Shown: piece by piece, positions 34,462 to 43,941 of the stretch
How the letters are laid out: the number at the start of each line of letters is the position of its first letter
Position numbering within the stretch: the first letter of the stretch is position 1
Source: JAUYQR01 sp963822435
GTDB taxonomy: Bacteria; Pseudomonadota; Alphaproteobacteria; Rhodobacterales; Rhodobacteraceae
Length of the DNA: 64,000 nucleotides
Assembly: GCA_963822435.1 (NCBI GenBank)
Contig: CAWGHN010000004.1
Location: forward strand, 620,001-684,000
Direction: 5' to 3'
Translations under genes and position numbers: made by a program
The notes under the pieces: model-generated
Database searches by the model: none
Told to the model about the DNA's origin: nothing
Seen by the model: the letters and a program-made list of their open reading frames with translations, nothing else

Positions 34462-36762
34462 GTGTCGCGACCCGAAGCCGAAGTGCGTGCTGTTGTCGGA
34501 ACGGCCGAGTTCGTGTCGATCCGGGCGGGTATGCTGTTGGCGGCGGCGCTTGGTTTCCTTGGCTTTGCCGCGATTTCCGGGCAGCCGCTGGTGCGGCTGG
34601 CAGCGCTTGGCTGCGGGTTGACGCTGGTGGCGCTGGTGCTTTTGGCGCGAGCGGTGGTGGCTTGGCTGGGCTGGACCGAACGGCGCGAAAGCGAGCGTCT
34701 GTTCCGGCTGGTGGCGCTGGACGCCGCCGCCTCGTTTGCCACCGACGAAAGCGGCTGTCTGAGGTTTCGCAACGCGGCGGCGGCGGCGCAGTTTGGCACC
34801 TCAGCGGAAACGATGCTGGCTGTGCTGCAGGAACGGATCACATCGCCGGGGGCGGTTCTGCAGCGCTTGCAGACGCGCGCCGCAAGCATTGGTGCTGCGC
34901 GCGAGGATCTGCCGGGACCGGCAGGGATCATCCGGATTTCGGTGCATCGGATGGCCTCGGACCGCTTTCTGTGGCGCATCGACGAGGTGAAGGATCGCGG
35001 CCTTGGCAGCCGCGGGGCCGAGACGTTGAGCCTGCCGATGGTGGTGGTCAACAAGGCCGGGCTGGTGCTGTTTGCCAACGAGGCGCTGCGCAAGCTGTTG
35101 GGGCGGCGGCCAAAGCAGATCGAGGATGTGCTGCCGCGCGGCGTTGGCCGCAGCGGCGAAGAGGTGACGCTGATCGGGTCGGATGGACCGGTACGCGCGA
35201 TGCTGGCCGAGCTGGAGGCGCAGGGCGAGCGGCGTGAGATCTTTTTTCTGCCGACACCGCCCGAAGCCGAGAAAGGTGCCGCGCTGGCGGATTTCGAGCA
35301 TGTTCCGGTGGCGTTGATGAGCTTTGACCCCGACGGCACCTTGCGCGCCGCCAACAAGGCCGCGCGCGACCTGATGTGGCAGGGCGATCTTGGCAGTGCC
35401 ATGTTTCACGAGCTGTTCGAGGGGCTTGGGCGGCCGGTGTCGGACTGGCTGGCCGATGTGGTGAGCGAGCGGTTGCCCGGCAGTGCCGAGGTGCTGCGCG
35501 CCCGCACGATGGGCGAGGACCGGTTCCTGCAAGTGACCCTGCGGCGGATCGTCGAGGCGGGGCGGCCGGGTGTGCTGGCGGTGCTGAACGACGCGACGGC
35601 GCTGAAGACGCTGGAGGCGCAGTTCGTGCAAAGCCAGAAGATGCAGGCGATCGGCCAGCTTGCCGGCGGCATTGCGCATGATTTCAACAACCTGCTGACC
35701 GCGATTTCGGGGCATTGCGACCTTTTGCTGCTGCGTCACGGGCGCGAGGATGCGGCCTTCGCAGACCTTGAACAGATCCGCCAGAACTCCAACCGGGCGG
35801 CGGCGCTGGTTGGGCAGTTGCTGGCGTTTTCGCGCAAGCAGACGCTGAAGCCCGAGCAGTTGGATCTGGAAGAGGTGCTGTCGGACCTGACGCATCTTTT
35901 GAACCGGCTGGTGGGCGAGCGGATTGCGCTGCGGTCCAGCAACGCCGGGCCGCTGGGGCCGATCCGCGCCGACAAGCGGCAGTTGGAGCAGGTCTTGATG
36001 AATCTGGTGGTCAACGCCCGCGATGCGATGCCCGAAGGCGGGACGATCCGCATCGAGACCGAGCCGGTGACGCTGAGCGAAGACCTGAAGCGCGACCGGG
36101 CCTCGGTTCCGGCGGGCGATTACGCGGTGATCCGGGTGATCGACCACGGCATCGGGATTCCAGCGGACCGGCTGCAGAAGATCTTCGAGCCGTTCTACAC
36201 CACAAAGCGGGTGGGCGAGGGCACCGGGCTTGGCCTGTCGACGGCCTACGGGATCGTCAAGCAATCGGGCGGCTTCATCTTTGTGGATTCGGTGCCGGGC
36301 GAAGGCACGACGTTCCAGCTCTATTTCCCGGTGCATGACGCGGCTGAACCGGTGGTGATTGAAGAAAAGCCACAGCGCCGGACGCTGGTGCGGCAAGGCG
36401 AGGGGGTGGTGCTGCTGGTCGAGGACGAGGCGCCGGTCCGGGCCTTTGCCAGCCGGGCCTTGCGCCTGCGCGGCTATACCGTGCTGGAGGCCGACAGTGC
36501 CGAGCAGGCGCTCAAGACGCTGGAAGACCCGACGCTGGAAGTCGACATCTTTGTCACCGACGTGGTGATGCCGGGGATGGATGGCCCGTCATGGGTGCGG
36601 CTGGCGCTGCAGGACCGCCCGAACGTGCGGGTGATCTTCGTGTCGGGCTACGCCGAGGATTGCCTGTCGGAGGGGCAGGCGCGGATACCGAACTCGGTCT
36701 TCCTGCCGAAACCGTTCTCGCTGAATGACCTGACGACCACCGTGCAGGGCCAGTTGCATTGA
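34462..36762 (+). CDS. cckA: Hybrid sensor histidine kinase of the CtrA phosphorelay
   Basis: About 766 aa. Two membrane helices (about residues 20-65) are followed by PAS-like sensor regions and the H-box GGIAHDFNNLLTAISGH (His near 406). An HATPase domain has N-box NLVVNARDAMPEGG and G-box GTGLGLSTAYGIV. A C-terminal receiver domain carries the phospho-acceptor in FVTDVVMPGMDGP. This order and the HDFNN H-box are those of CckA, which through ChpT controls CtrA (motility, gene transfer agent and cell cycle in this group). I prefer the GTG at 34462, preceded by AGAGGAG, over an ATG at 34426 that lies only 16 bp after the CtrA box. Confidence 0.92.
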   Translation: MSRPEAEVRAVVGTAEFVSIRAGMLLAAALGFLGFAAISGQPLVRLAALGCGLTLVALVLLARAVVAWLGWTERRESERLFRLVALDAAASFATDESGCLRFRNAAAAAQFGTSAETMLAVLQERITSPGAVLQRLQTRAASIGAAREDLPGPAGIIRISVHRMASDRFLWRIDEVKDRGLGSRGAETLSLPMVVVNKAGLVLFANEALRKLLGRRPKQIEDVLPRGVGRSGEEVTLIGSDGPVRAMLAELEAQGERREIFFLPTPPEAEKGAALADFEHVPVALMSFDPDGTLRAANKAARDLMWQGDLGSAMFHELFEGLGRPVSDWLADVVSERLPGSAEVLRARTMGEDRFLQVTLRRIVEAGRPGVLAVLNDATALKTLEAQFVQSQKMQAIGQLAGGIAHDFNNLLTAISGHCDLLLLRHGREDAAFADLEQIRQNSNRAAALVGQLLAFSRKQTLKPEQLDLEEVLSDLTHLLNRLVGERIALRSSNAGPLGPIRADKRQLEQVLMNLVVNARDAMPEGGTIRIETEPVTLSEDLKRDRASVPAGDYAVIRVIDHGIGIPADRLQKIFEPFYTTKRVGEGTGLGLSTAYGIVKQSGGFIFVDSVPGEGTTFQLYFPVHDAAEPVVIEEKPQRRTLVRQGEGVVLLVEDEAPVRAFASRALRLRGYTVLEADSAEQALKTLEDPTLEVDIFVTDVVMPGMDGPSWVRLALQDRPNVRVIFVSGYAEDCLSEGQARIPNSVFLPKPFSLNDLTTTVQGQLH

Positions 36763-36765
36763 CGA

Positions 36766-37770
36766 CTAAAGGCCGGCGCGGATCAGCCGGGCCACCTCGG
36801 GCGCAAAGTAGGTCAGGATGCCGTCGCAGCCGGCGCGCTTGAAGCACATCAGGCTTTCCAGCATCGCCTTCTCGCCGTCGATCCAGCCGTTGAGCGCCGC
36901 GCCCCGGATCATCGCGTATTCGCCCGACACCTGATAGGCGTAGGTCGGCGCACCGAAGGCGTCCTTTACCCGGCGGCAGATGTCGAGGTAGGGCATCCCG
37001 GGCTTCACCATGACCATGTCGGCACCTTCGGCCAGATCGCGGGCCACCAGACGCAAGGCCTCGTCGCTGTTGGCGGGGTTCATCTGATAGGTCTTCTTGT
37101 CGCCCTTCAGCGCCCCTGTTGCCCCCACGGCATCGCGAAACGGTCCGTAAAAGGCGCTGGCATACTTCGCCGCGTAGCTGAGGATCGCCACATCCCTGTG
37201 CCCGGCACCTTCCAGCGCCGCCCGCATCGCGCCGATCCGGCCATCCATCATGTCGGAGGGGCCAAGAATATCGGCGCCCGCGTCAGCCTGTGCGAGGGTC
37301 ATCTTCACCAGCGCCTCGACGGTTTCGTCGTTCAGGATGATGCCGTCCTGCACCAGCCCGTCATGGCCGTGCAGGTTGTAGGGATCAAGCGCCACGTCGG
37401 TCATCACCGCGATGTCGGGCACCGCGGCCTTGATCGCGCGGATCGCCCGGTTGGCAAGGTTGTCGGGGTTCCACGCCTCGCGGCAATCGGCGGTCTTGAG
37501 CGCGGGGTCGGTGTAGGGAAAGAGGCAGATCGCCGGGATACCGAGGCCCGCCGCCATCTCGGCCGCCTTGACCACCAGATCGACCGACAGCCGTTCCACG
37601 CCGGGCATCGAGGCAATCTGGTCGCGCGTGTTCACCCCGTCGCGCACGAACACCGGCCAGATCAGATCACCAAGCCCCAGCGCGTTTTCTTGCGCCAGTG
37701 CCCGCAGCGCCGGCGTCCGGCGCATACGACGCAGCCGGGTTGCGGGAAAGGGCGCGAATGTCGGGTGCAT
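36766..37770 (-). CDS. hemB: Delta-aminolevulinic acid dehydratase (porphobilinogen synthase)
   Basis: 334 aa. It joins two 5-aminolevulinates into porphobilinogen for haem, bacteriochlorophyll and cobalamin. The Schiff-base lysines lie in YAAKYASAFYGPFRDA and MVMVKPGMPYLD. The metal region reads DVALDPYNLHGHDGLV, so the three cysteines of zinc-type enzymes are absent, as reported for Rhodobacter enzymes with low or no zinc need. The start at MHPTFAPFPATRLRR fits the family. It converges on cckA, with stop codons 3 bp apart. Confidence 0.96.
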   Translation of the reverse strand: MHPTFAPFPATRLRRMRRTPALRALAQENALGLGDLIWPVFVRDGVNTRDQIASMPGVERLSVDLVVKAAEMAAGLGIPAICLFPYTDPALKTADCREAWNPDNLANRAIRAIKAAVPDIAVMTDVALDPYNLHGHDGLVQDGIILNDETVEALVKMTLAQADAGADILGPSDMMDGRIGAMRAALEGAGHRDVAILSYAAKYASAFYGPFRDAVGATGALKGDKKTYQMNPANSDEALRLVARDLAEGADMVMVKPGMPYLDICRRVKDAFGAPTYAYQVSGEYAMIRGAALNGWIDGEKAMLESLMCFKRAGCDGILTYFAPEVARLIRAGL

Positions 37771-37912
37771 GGCAACTTCCTTGAGCGAGGTGCGTGCAGG
37801 CGGGGGCTTGCAGGTTTGGCTTCTGTCTGCCATCGAAAGAGCCGCGCCTCAAGAGAGGACGCGTGGTATCCCGTCTGGCTGTGACGGGCGTGTCGAAAGG
37901 AAAGTCGATCTC

Positions 37913-38437
37913 GTGGACGTGCTTGATACGGTTTTCGAAGTCATCGACATGCGCTCGTTTTCCAACCTGTGGTACTGGATCGCTCTGGCGGTCCTTTGGT
38001 CGACAACCACGCATTGGGTGATGGGCGTGCCGTTTGACATGTTGCGCAAGGCAAAGCGATTTGGCGGCGAGGCGCAGACCGACGTCGAGGCGCTGGTGCG
38101 GATCTATTCCACGCGGCTGATTTCGGCGCTGGAGCCGGGCGCCGTCTGGATCGTCACGCTGGCGTCGTTCTGGATGAGCATCCTCGGCATTCTGGCCTTC
38201 GTCTACAACCTTGAATTCGCACAAGCCGTGTTCCTGTTGACGGCACCCATGGCACTGGTGATCTGGCTGAGCTTGCGCTGTGCGCGGCGGATCATGGCGG
38301 ACGAGGGCGAAGGGCTGGCGCTGCATCGGCGGCTGACCATTCACCGCCGCTTTTTGCAGGCCACGGGCATGGTTTCGATCTTCATCACGGCTATGTACGG
38401 GATGTGGCAGAACCTTAACATCTCCATCCTCAACTGA
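37913..38437 (+). CDS. Conserved Rhodobacteraceae membrane protein of unknown function
   Basis: 174 aa with about four hydrophobic segments (LWYWIALAVLWSTTTHWVMG; WIVTLASFWMSILGILAFVY; AVFLLTAPMALVIWLSL; ATGMVSIFITAMYGM). The N-terminal DTVFEVIDMRSFSNLWYW is a block I recall from a family often labelled component of SufBCD complex, a label I cannot support from sequence. GTG at 37913, after GAAAGGAAAG, is chosen because the conserved block starts upstream of the first ATG (37949). It lies just before mfd, probably in one unit. Confidence 0.7.
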   Translation: MDVLDTVFEVIDMRSFSNLWYWIALAVLWSTTTHWVMGVPFDMLRKAKRFGGEAQTDVEALVRIYSTRLISALEPGAVWIVTLASFWMSILGILAFVYNLEFAQAVFLLTAPMALVIWLSLRCARRIMADEGEGLALHRRLTIHRRFLQATGMVSIFITAMYGMWQNLNISILN

Positions 38438-38485
38438 GCCGGCTTCAGGCCGGTCGCACTGGCGCGTCGGAAGGCTTCAACGGAA

Positions 38486-41400
38486 ATGACAGCGGATCGG
38501 ATTTTGCTCGGCGGGGCGCCGGAGGGGTATGACGCCCGGCTTCTGGCGCGGGAGCTTGGCCGCGGCAAGCCGGTGATCCATGTCGCGCGCGACGACAAGC
38601 GCGCCGAGGCGATGCGCGCGGCTTTGGCGGTGACGGCACCGGAGGCCGTGGTGCTGGAGTTTCCGGCGTGGGACTGCCTGCCCTACGACCGGGTCAGCCC
38701 GAACCCCGAAATCACCGCGCGCCGGATGGCGACGCTTGCCACGCTGGCCGATGGGTTGGGTGGGCCATTCGTGCTGTTGACGACCCTGAATGCCGTCACG
38801 CAGCGGGTGCCGGCGCGGGCAGTGGTGCGCGCGTCATCGTTTCGCGCGCGGGTGGGCGACCGGGTGGATGAGGCGCGGCTGAAGGGGTTTCTGGCGCGGA
38901 TGGGGTTTTCGCCGGTGTCCACAGTGGCTGAACCGGGCGACTATGCCCTGCGCGGCGGGATCATCGACATCTTTCCGCCGGGGCCGGGCGGGCCGATCCG
39001 GCTTGATTTCTTTGGCGATGTGCTGGACGGCGCGCGGCGCTTTGATCCCGAAACCCAGCGCACCACGGAAAAGCTGACCGCCGTCGATTTCGCGCCGGTA
39101 TCCGAGGTGATCCTGGACGAGGCGGCGATCGCGCGGTTCCGGCAGAACTACCGCATCGCCTTTGGCACGGCGGGGGTGGACGACCCGCTGTATGAAGCGG
39201 TCAGCGCGGGGCGAAAGCATCAGGGGATGGAGCATTGGCTGCCGTTCTTTCACGCCGAACTGGACACGCTCTTTGACTACCTTCCCGACGCCTCGGTGAT
39301 GCTGGACGACCAGATCACCGCCTCGCGCCTGTCACGCTGGGAAGGCATCGACGACAGCCATGATGCCCGCGCCGAGGCGTTGACGGTGAAGGGCCGGATC
39401 GACACGGTCTACAAGCCGGTGGAACCCAGGCTTTTGTATCTGGACGATGCCGGATGGGAGGCGGCGGTGGCCGGCCACCGGGTGATCCAGTTGTCACCCC
39501 TGCCGCACAGCCCCGGACCGGGTGTGCTGGATGCCGGGGGCCGGATCGGGCGCAGTTTCGCACCGGAACGCCAGCAGGAAAAGGTGAACCTTTTCGAGGC
39601 ATTGGCGGATCATGTTCGTGCTGTGTCAAAGACCGGGCAGGTGGTGGTGGCCAGTTGGTCGGATGGCGCACGGGACCGCCTGAAGGGGTTGTTGCTGGAT
39701 CAGGGTCTGCCCGCCGAGGAGGCCGCCGATTTTCGCGCCGTTCCAGACGGCAAGGGTGGGCTGTTCCTGATGATCTGGCCCTTGGAAAGCGGGTTCACCG
39801 CGCCGGGCCTGACGGTGATTTCGGAACAGGACGTGCTGGGCGACCGGATGGTCGGCAAACCGAGGAAAAAGCGCAAGGCGGACAATTTTCTGCGCGAGGT
39901 CGATACGCTGTCTCCGGGCGACCTGGTGGTGCATGTCGAACATGGTGTGGGCCGGTATCTGGGGCTTGAGACGATCACCGCCCTTGGTGCGCCACATGCC
40001 TGCGTCGCGCTGGAATATGCCGACAACGCCAAGCTGTATCTGCCGGTGGAGAATATCGAGCTGCTCAGCCGGTATGGCCATGAGGAGGGCCTCCTAGACC
40101 GTCTGGGCGGTGGCGCGTGGCAGGCCAAGAAGGCCAAGCTGAAGGAACGGATCAAGGAAATCGCCGACCGTCTGATGCGGATCGCGGCGGAGCGGGCGCT
40201 GCGTCACGCGCCGATCCTTGAGGCGCCACATTCGATCTGGGAGGCCTTCGCGGCGCGGTTCCCGTATCAGGAGACCGACGACCAGCTTTCGGCAATTGCC
40301 GATGTGGTGGCAGACCTTGAGAAGGGCAGCCCGATGGACCGGCTGGTCGTGGGCGACGTGGGCTTTGGCAAGACTGAGGTCGCGATGCGCGCGGCCTTCG
40401 TCGCCGCCCTGTCGGGGATGCAGGTGGCGGTGATCTGCCCGACGACGCTGCTGGCGCGCCAGCACTACCGCAGCTTTGCCGAGCGGTTTCGTGGATTTCC
40501 CATATCTGTCAGGCCCTTGTCGCGCTTTGTGAGCGTGAAGGACGCGAACGCCACGCGGGCGGCGATCAGCGACGGGACGGTGGATATCGTCGTTGGCACC
40601 CACGCGCTGTTGGCAAAGTCGATCAAGTTCAAGAACCTTGGCTTGCTGGTGATCGACGAGGAGCAGCATTTTGGTGTGACGCACAAGGAGCGTCTGAAGG
40701 AGATGCGGTCCGAGGTTCATGTGCTGACGCTGACCGCGACGCCGATCCCGCGCACCCTGCAACTCAGCCTGACCGGCGTGCGCGACCTGTCGATCATCGC
40801 GACCCCGCCGGTCGACCGGCTGGCGATCCGCACCTATGTGGCCGAGTTCGACACCATCACGATCCGCGAGGCGCTCTTGCGCGAACGGTTCCGCGGCGGG
40901 CAGTCGTTCTACGTGGTGCCGCGGATTTCCGACCTGCACGAGATCGAGGACTTCCTGAAAACCCATGTCCCGGAGGTGACTTACGTCGTGGCCCACGGGC
41001 AGTTGGCGGCGGGCGATCTGGATGACCGGATGAACCAGTTCTACGATGGCAAATACGATGTTCTGGTGGCGACCAGCATCGTCGAATCCGGTCTGGATAT
41101 TCCGACGGCGAACACGATGATCGTGCACCGCGCCGACATGTTCGGGCTGGCCCAGCTTTACCAGATCAGGGGCAGGGTGGGGCGGTCGAAGACGCGGGCC
41201 TATGCTTATCTGACGACCAAACCCCGCGCGCCGTTGACCCCGCAGGCGACCAAGCGGCTGCGGCTTTTGGGCAGCCTTGACAGCCTTGGGGCGGGGTTCA
41301 ACCTGGCGAGCCACGACCTGGACCTGCGGGGGGCTGGCAACCTTTTGGGTGACGAACAGTCGGGCCATATCAAGGAAGTTGGCTACGAGCTTTACCAGCA

Positions 41401-41938
41401 GATGCTGGAGGAGACGATTGCCAAGATCAAATCCGGCGAGTTGCAGGGGCTGACCACGGTCGACGATGGCTGGAGCCCGCAGTTGAACCTTGGCGTGCCG
41501 GTGATGATCCCCGAGGAGTATGTGACCGATCTGGACGTGCGTCTGGGCCTTTACCGGCGGCTTTCCAGCCTTGGCACCAAGGTGGAGCTGGAAGGCTTTG
41601 CCGCGGAGTTGATCGACCGGTTCGGGCCGCTGCCGAAGGAGGTGAACACCCTGATGCTGATCGTCCGGATCAAGGCGATGTGCAAACGGGCAGGGATTTC
41701 AAAGCTGGATGCCGGGCCGAAGGGCGCCACCATCCAGTTTCACAACGACAAGTTCGCCAATCCTGCGGGCCTTGTGGATTTCCTCAAGGCGCAGGGTGGC
41801 GCGGCGCGGGTGAACGGCACTAAGATCGTGCTGACCGGCGAGATGAAATCCGAGGCCGACCGGATCAAGGGCGCGTTCAACATCGCCCGTGATCTGGCCG
41901 AGGTGGTGAAAGCGGGCGCAAAGGCCGGGAAGGCCTAG
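38486..41938 (+). CDS. mfd: Transcription-repair coupling factor
   Basis: 1150 aa, normal length. Mfd pushes stalled RNA polymerase off damaged DNA and recruits UvrA. Domains in order are a UvrB-like N-terminal part, a CarD-like polymerase-interacting domain (SPGDLVVHVEHGVGRYLGLE, about 470-540), and a RecG-type helicase with Walker A GDVGFGKTEVAMRA. Motif II is DEEQHFGV and motif III TLTATPIPRTL. Motif VI (QIRGRVGRSKTRAYAY) and a C-terminal regulatory domain follow. The stop overlaps the stop of the convergent MFS gene within CCTAGG. Confidence 0.97.
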   Translation: MTADRILLGGAPEGYDARLLARELGRGKPVIHVARDDKRAEAMRAALAVTAPEAVVLEFPAWDCLPYDRVSPNPEITARRMATLATLADGLGGPFVLLTTLNAVTQRVPARAVVRASSFRARVGDRVDEARLKGFLARMGFSPVSTVAEPGDYALRGGIIDIFPPGPGGPIRLDFFGDVLDGARRFDPETQRTTEKLTAVDFAPVSEVILDEAAIARFRQNYRIAFGTAGVDDPLYEAVSAGRKHQGMEHWLPFFHAELDTLFDYLPDASVMLDDQITASRLSRWEGIDDSHDARAEALTVKGRIDTVYKPVEPRLLYLDDAGWEAAVAGHRVIQLSPLPHSPGPGVLDAGGRIGRSFAPERQQEKVNLFEALADHVRAVSKTGQVVVASWSDGARDRLKGLLLDQGLPAEEAADFRAVPDGKGGLFLMIWPLESGFTAPGLTVISEQDVLGDRMVGKPRKKRKADNFLREVDTLSPGDLVVHVEHGVGRYLGLETITALGAPHACVALEYADNAKLYLPVENIELLSRYGHEEGLLDRLGGGAWQAKKAKLKERIKEIADRLMRIAAERALRHAPILEAPHSIWEAFAARFPYQETDDQLSAIADVVADLEKGSPMDRLVVGDVGFGKTEVAMRAAFVAALSGMQVAVICPTTLLARQHYRSFAERFRGFPISVRPLSRFVSVKDANATRAAISDGTVDIVVGTHALLAKSIKFKNLGLLVIDEEQHFGVTHKERLKEMRSEVHVLTLTATPIPRTLQLSLTGVRDLSIIATPPVDRLAIRTYVAEFDTITIREALLRERFRGGQSFYVVPRISDLHEIEDFLKTHVPEVTYVVAHGQLAAGDLDDRMNQFYDGKYDVLVATSIVESGLDIPTANTMIVHRADMFGLAQLYQIRGRVGRSKTRAYAYLTTKPRAPLTPQATKRLRLLGSLDSLGAGFNLASHDLDLRGAGNLLGDEQSGHIKEVGYELYQQMLEETIAKIKSGELQGLTTVDDGWSPQLNLGVPVMIPEEYVTDLDVRLGLYRRLSSLGTKVELEGFAAELIDRFGPLPKEVNTLMLIVRIKAMCKRAGISKLDAGPKGATIQFHNDKFANPAGLVDFLKAQGGAARVNGTKIVLTGEMKSEADRIKGAFNIARDLAEVVKAGAKAGKA

Positions 41939-43149
41939 GCCAGCGTTGCGGCGCGGTCGGGAAGCGCAAGCTTCATCAAGGCGAGGGCGGCACAAAGCAG
42001 CATCGACACGCCAATCAGCAGCGGCAGCACCGTGCCGTTGAACGCCAGGCCAACCGGAATCGCCAGCAACACCGAACCAACGGTGGAAATCGCCCCCATC
42101 ACCGAGGCCGCGAGGCCCGCGATGTGGCCCACAGGCTCCATCGCCAGCGCATTCAGGTTGCCCATCGTCAGGCCCATCATCGCGAACAGGCCGATCGACC
42201 AGATCATGTGCAAGGGAAACGCCAGCGCTTCGGGCAGCAGACCGCTGCCAACGGCAATCAGGCTGAACAGCGTCAGCGATACCTGCGCGCCAAAGGTGGC
42301 GACGATCACCCGCCGCATCCCGACGCGCATCACGATCCGCGAGTTCAGCAGGCTGCCCGACATCGAGGTCAGGGCGATCACCGCAAACCACAGCGGAAAG
42401 CTGTCGGCGAGGTCGAAGCGTTGCTCGAAGATGCCCTGCATCGACGACAGCGTGGCGAAAAGCGCTGCCAGCGTCAGCGTTTGAACCATGATGGACACGA
42501 CGACGGGGCGCAGGCGGAACAGCTCTTTCGTGGCAACCAGAAGCGTGGTGACCGCAAGCGGACGGCGTGACGGAACGGGCAGGGTTTCCGGCTGGCGCAG
42601 GCCAAGCCAGACCATCGTGACGGCGGAAAAGGCGATGTAGGCCAGAAAGATCGCGTGCCAGTCGGCAATCGCGATGATGCCTTGACCCATCAGCGGTGCA
42701 ATCGCCGGGACAACGGTGAAGATCATCATCACGAAGGACATGACCTTTGCCATCTCACGCCCTTTGAAAAGGTCACGCACCATTGCGATCGACACGATGC
42801 GCGGCCCGGATGCGCCGATGCCCTGCATAACGCGGGCGATAAGCAGGGTTTCCAGCGTCGGCGCGAAATAGCAGGCCAGCGCCGCCATTGCGTAAAGAGC
42901 GGAGGAAAACATGATCGTGCGCTTGCGGCCGAACGCGTCCGACAGGGGACCGGCGAAGAGGGTTCCCAAGCCCATGCCAAAGACGAAGCTTGTGACCACC
43001 AACTGTGCCGCGTTTGGCGCATCGGGCGACAGGGTCGCGGCGATATCGGGGAGGGCGGGCAGCATCGCGTCGATCGAGATCGCGATGGTGGCGAACAGCA
43101 TCGCGATGATGGCGACGAATTCGGCTTGCGAGACGGGCTTGGCGGGCAA
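41935..43149 (-). CDS. MFS drug-resistance transporter, Bcr/CflA type
   Basis: About 404 aa with 12 predicted spans. Bcr/CflA features are IAISIDAMLPALPDIAATL in the first span and the loop 2-3 motif GPLSDAFGRKRTIMF. It would export drugs or small metabolites by proton antiport. No good ATG precedes the conserved start SQAEFVAIIAMLFAT. A TTG at 43149 gives PAKPVSQAEF and lies 11 bp after the upstream gene's stop, so I chose it; an upstream in-frame ATG would overlap the oxidoreductase gene. Likely co-transcribed with that gene. Confidence 0.85.
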   Translation of the reverse strand: MPAKPVSQAEFVAIIAMLFATIAISIDAMLPALPDIAATLSPDAPNAAQLVVTSFVFGMGLGTLFAGPLSDAFGRKRTIMFSSALYAMAALACYFAPTLETLLIARVMQGIGASGPRIVSIAMVRDLFKGREMAKVMSFVMMIFTVVPAIAPLMGQGIIAIADWHAIFLAYIAFSAVTMVWLGLRQPETLPVPSRRPLAVTTLLVATKELFRLRPVVVSIMVQTLTLAALFATLSSMQGIFEQRFDLADSFPLWFAVIALTSMSGSLLNSRIVMRVGMRRVIVATFGAQVSLTLFSLIAVGSGLLPEALAFPLHMIWSIGLFAMMGLTMGNLNALAMEPVGHIAGLAASVMGAISTVGSVLLAIPVGLAFNGTVLPLLIGVSMLLCAALALMKLALPDRAATLA

Positions 43150-43160
43150 GGGAACGGCTT

Positions 43161-43802
43161 TCAGGTGGAAGGGTTGGCGGCGGCAAGGTCGGCGATGACC
43201 TGCGCCCACATCTGTGGCGGTTGCGCGCCCGAGACGACGTATTGCCGCGCGATGAGGAAGGTCGGCACCGCTGTCACGCCCTTTTGGCGGGCATCGGTAT
43301 CGCGCGCGGCGATATCCTCGGCGTCAGCGTCCGATTGCAGCAGACGCAAGGTTGCGGCCCGGTCCATGCCGTTTTCACCGGCGATGGCGGCAAGGGTTTC
43401 GTGGTCGCCGATATCGCGGCCTTCGACCCAGTAGGCGCGCATCAGGGCCGCGGCCACAGCGGGTTGCACGCCCTCGATCCCCGCCCAATGGATAAGACGG
43501 TGGGCATCAAGCGTGTTGGGAATGCGCTGGGGTTTGTCGGGGTCCATCGCCACGCCCGCATTGCGGGCAAATTCGCGCAGGCGTTCGTGGATGGCGTCGA
43601 CGCGGGCCTTGCCGCCGAACTTTTCCTCCAGATAGGCGCGCTTCGGCATGCCTTCTGGGGGCATGTCGGGATTAAGCTGGAACGGATGCCACTGGACGGA
43701 AAACGGGTGGTCGGGGTGATCTGCCAGCGCACGGTCAAGGTTGGCCTTGCCGATGTAACACCACGGGCAAACCGGATCGGAGAAGATATCAAGCGTGACC
43801 AA
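43161..43802 (-). CDS. DsbA-family oxidoreductase, FrnE-like
   Basis: 213 aa, cytoplasmic (no signal peptide). The redox motif is DPVCPWCYIGKANLDRAL (CPWC, about residues 13-16). The helical insertion and the cis-proline loop GVTAVPTFLIARQYV are typical of FrnE and HCCA-isomerase-like members. It probably handles disulfides or glutathione adducts in the cytoplasm. It begins a minus-strand pair with the MFS pump, divergent from the phosphoesterase gene. Confidence 0.88.
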   Translation of the reverse strand: MVTLDIFSDPVCPWCYIGKANLDRALADHPDHPFSVQWHPFQLNPDMPPEGMPKRAYLEEKFGGKARVDAIHERLREFARNAGVAMDPDKPQRIPNTLDAHRLIHWAGIEGVQPAVAAALMRAYWVEGRDIGDHETLAAIAGENGMDRAATLRLLQSDADAEDIAARDTDARQKGVTAVPTFLIARQYVVSGAQPPQMWAQVIADLAAANPST

Positions 43803-43941
43803 GGCTGCCTCCTTGCGTTGCGGAACGGTTGGGCTTCCTCCCGCCGGGCGGCAATGTCAAGACTTGGGGGACTTGATCTGGCGCATACCGGCTGTGCATG
43901 CGGGGCGGTATGGACGGGACAAGCGTGCCTTTGGAGGGCGG

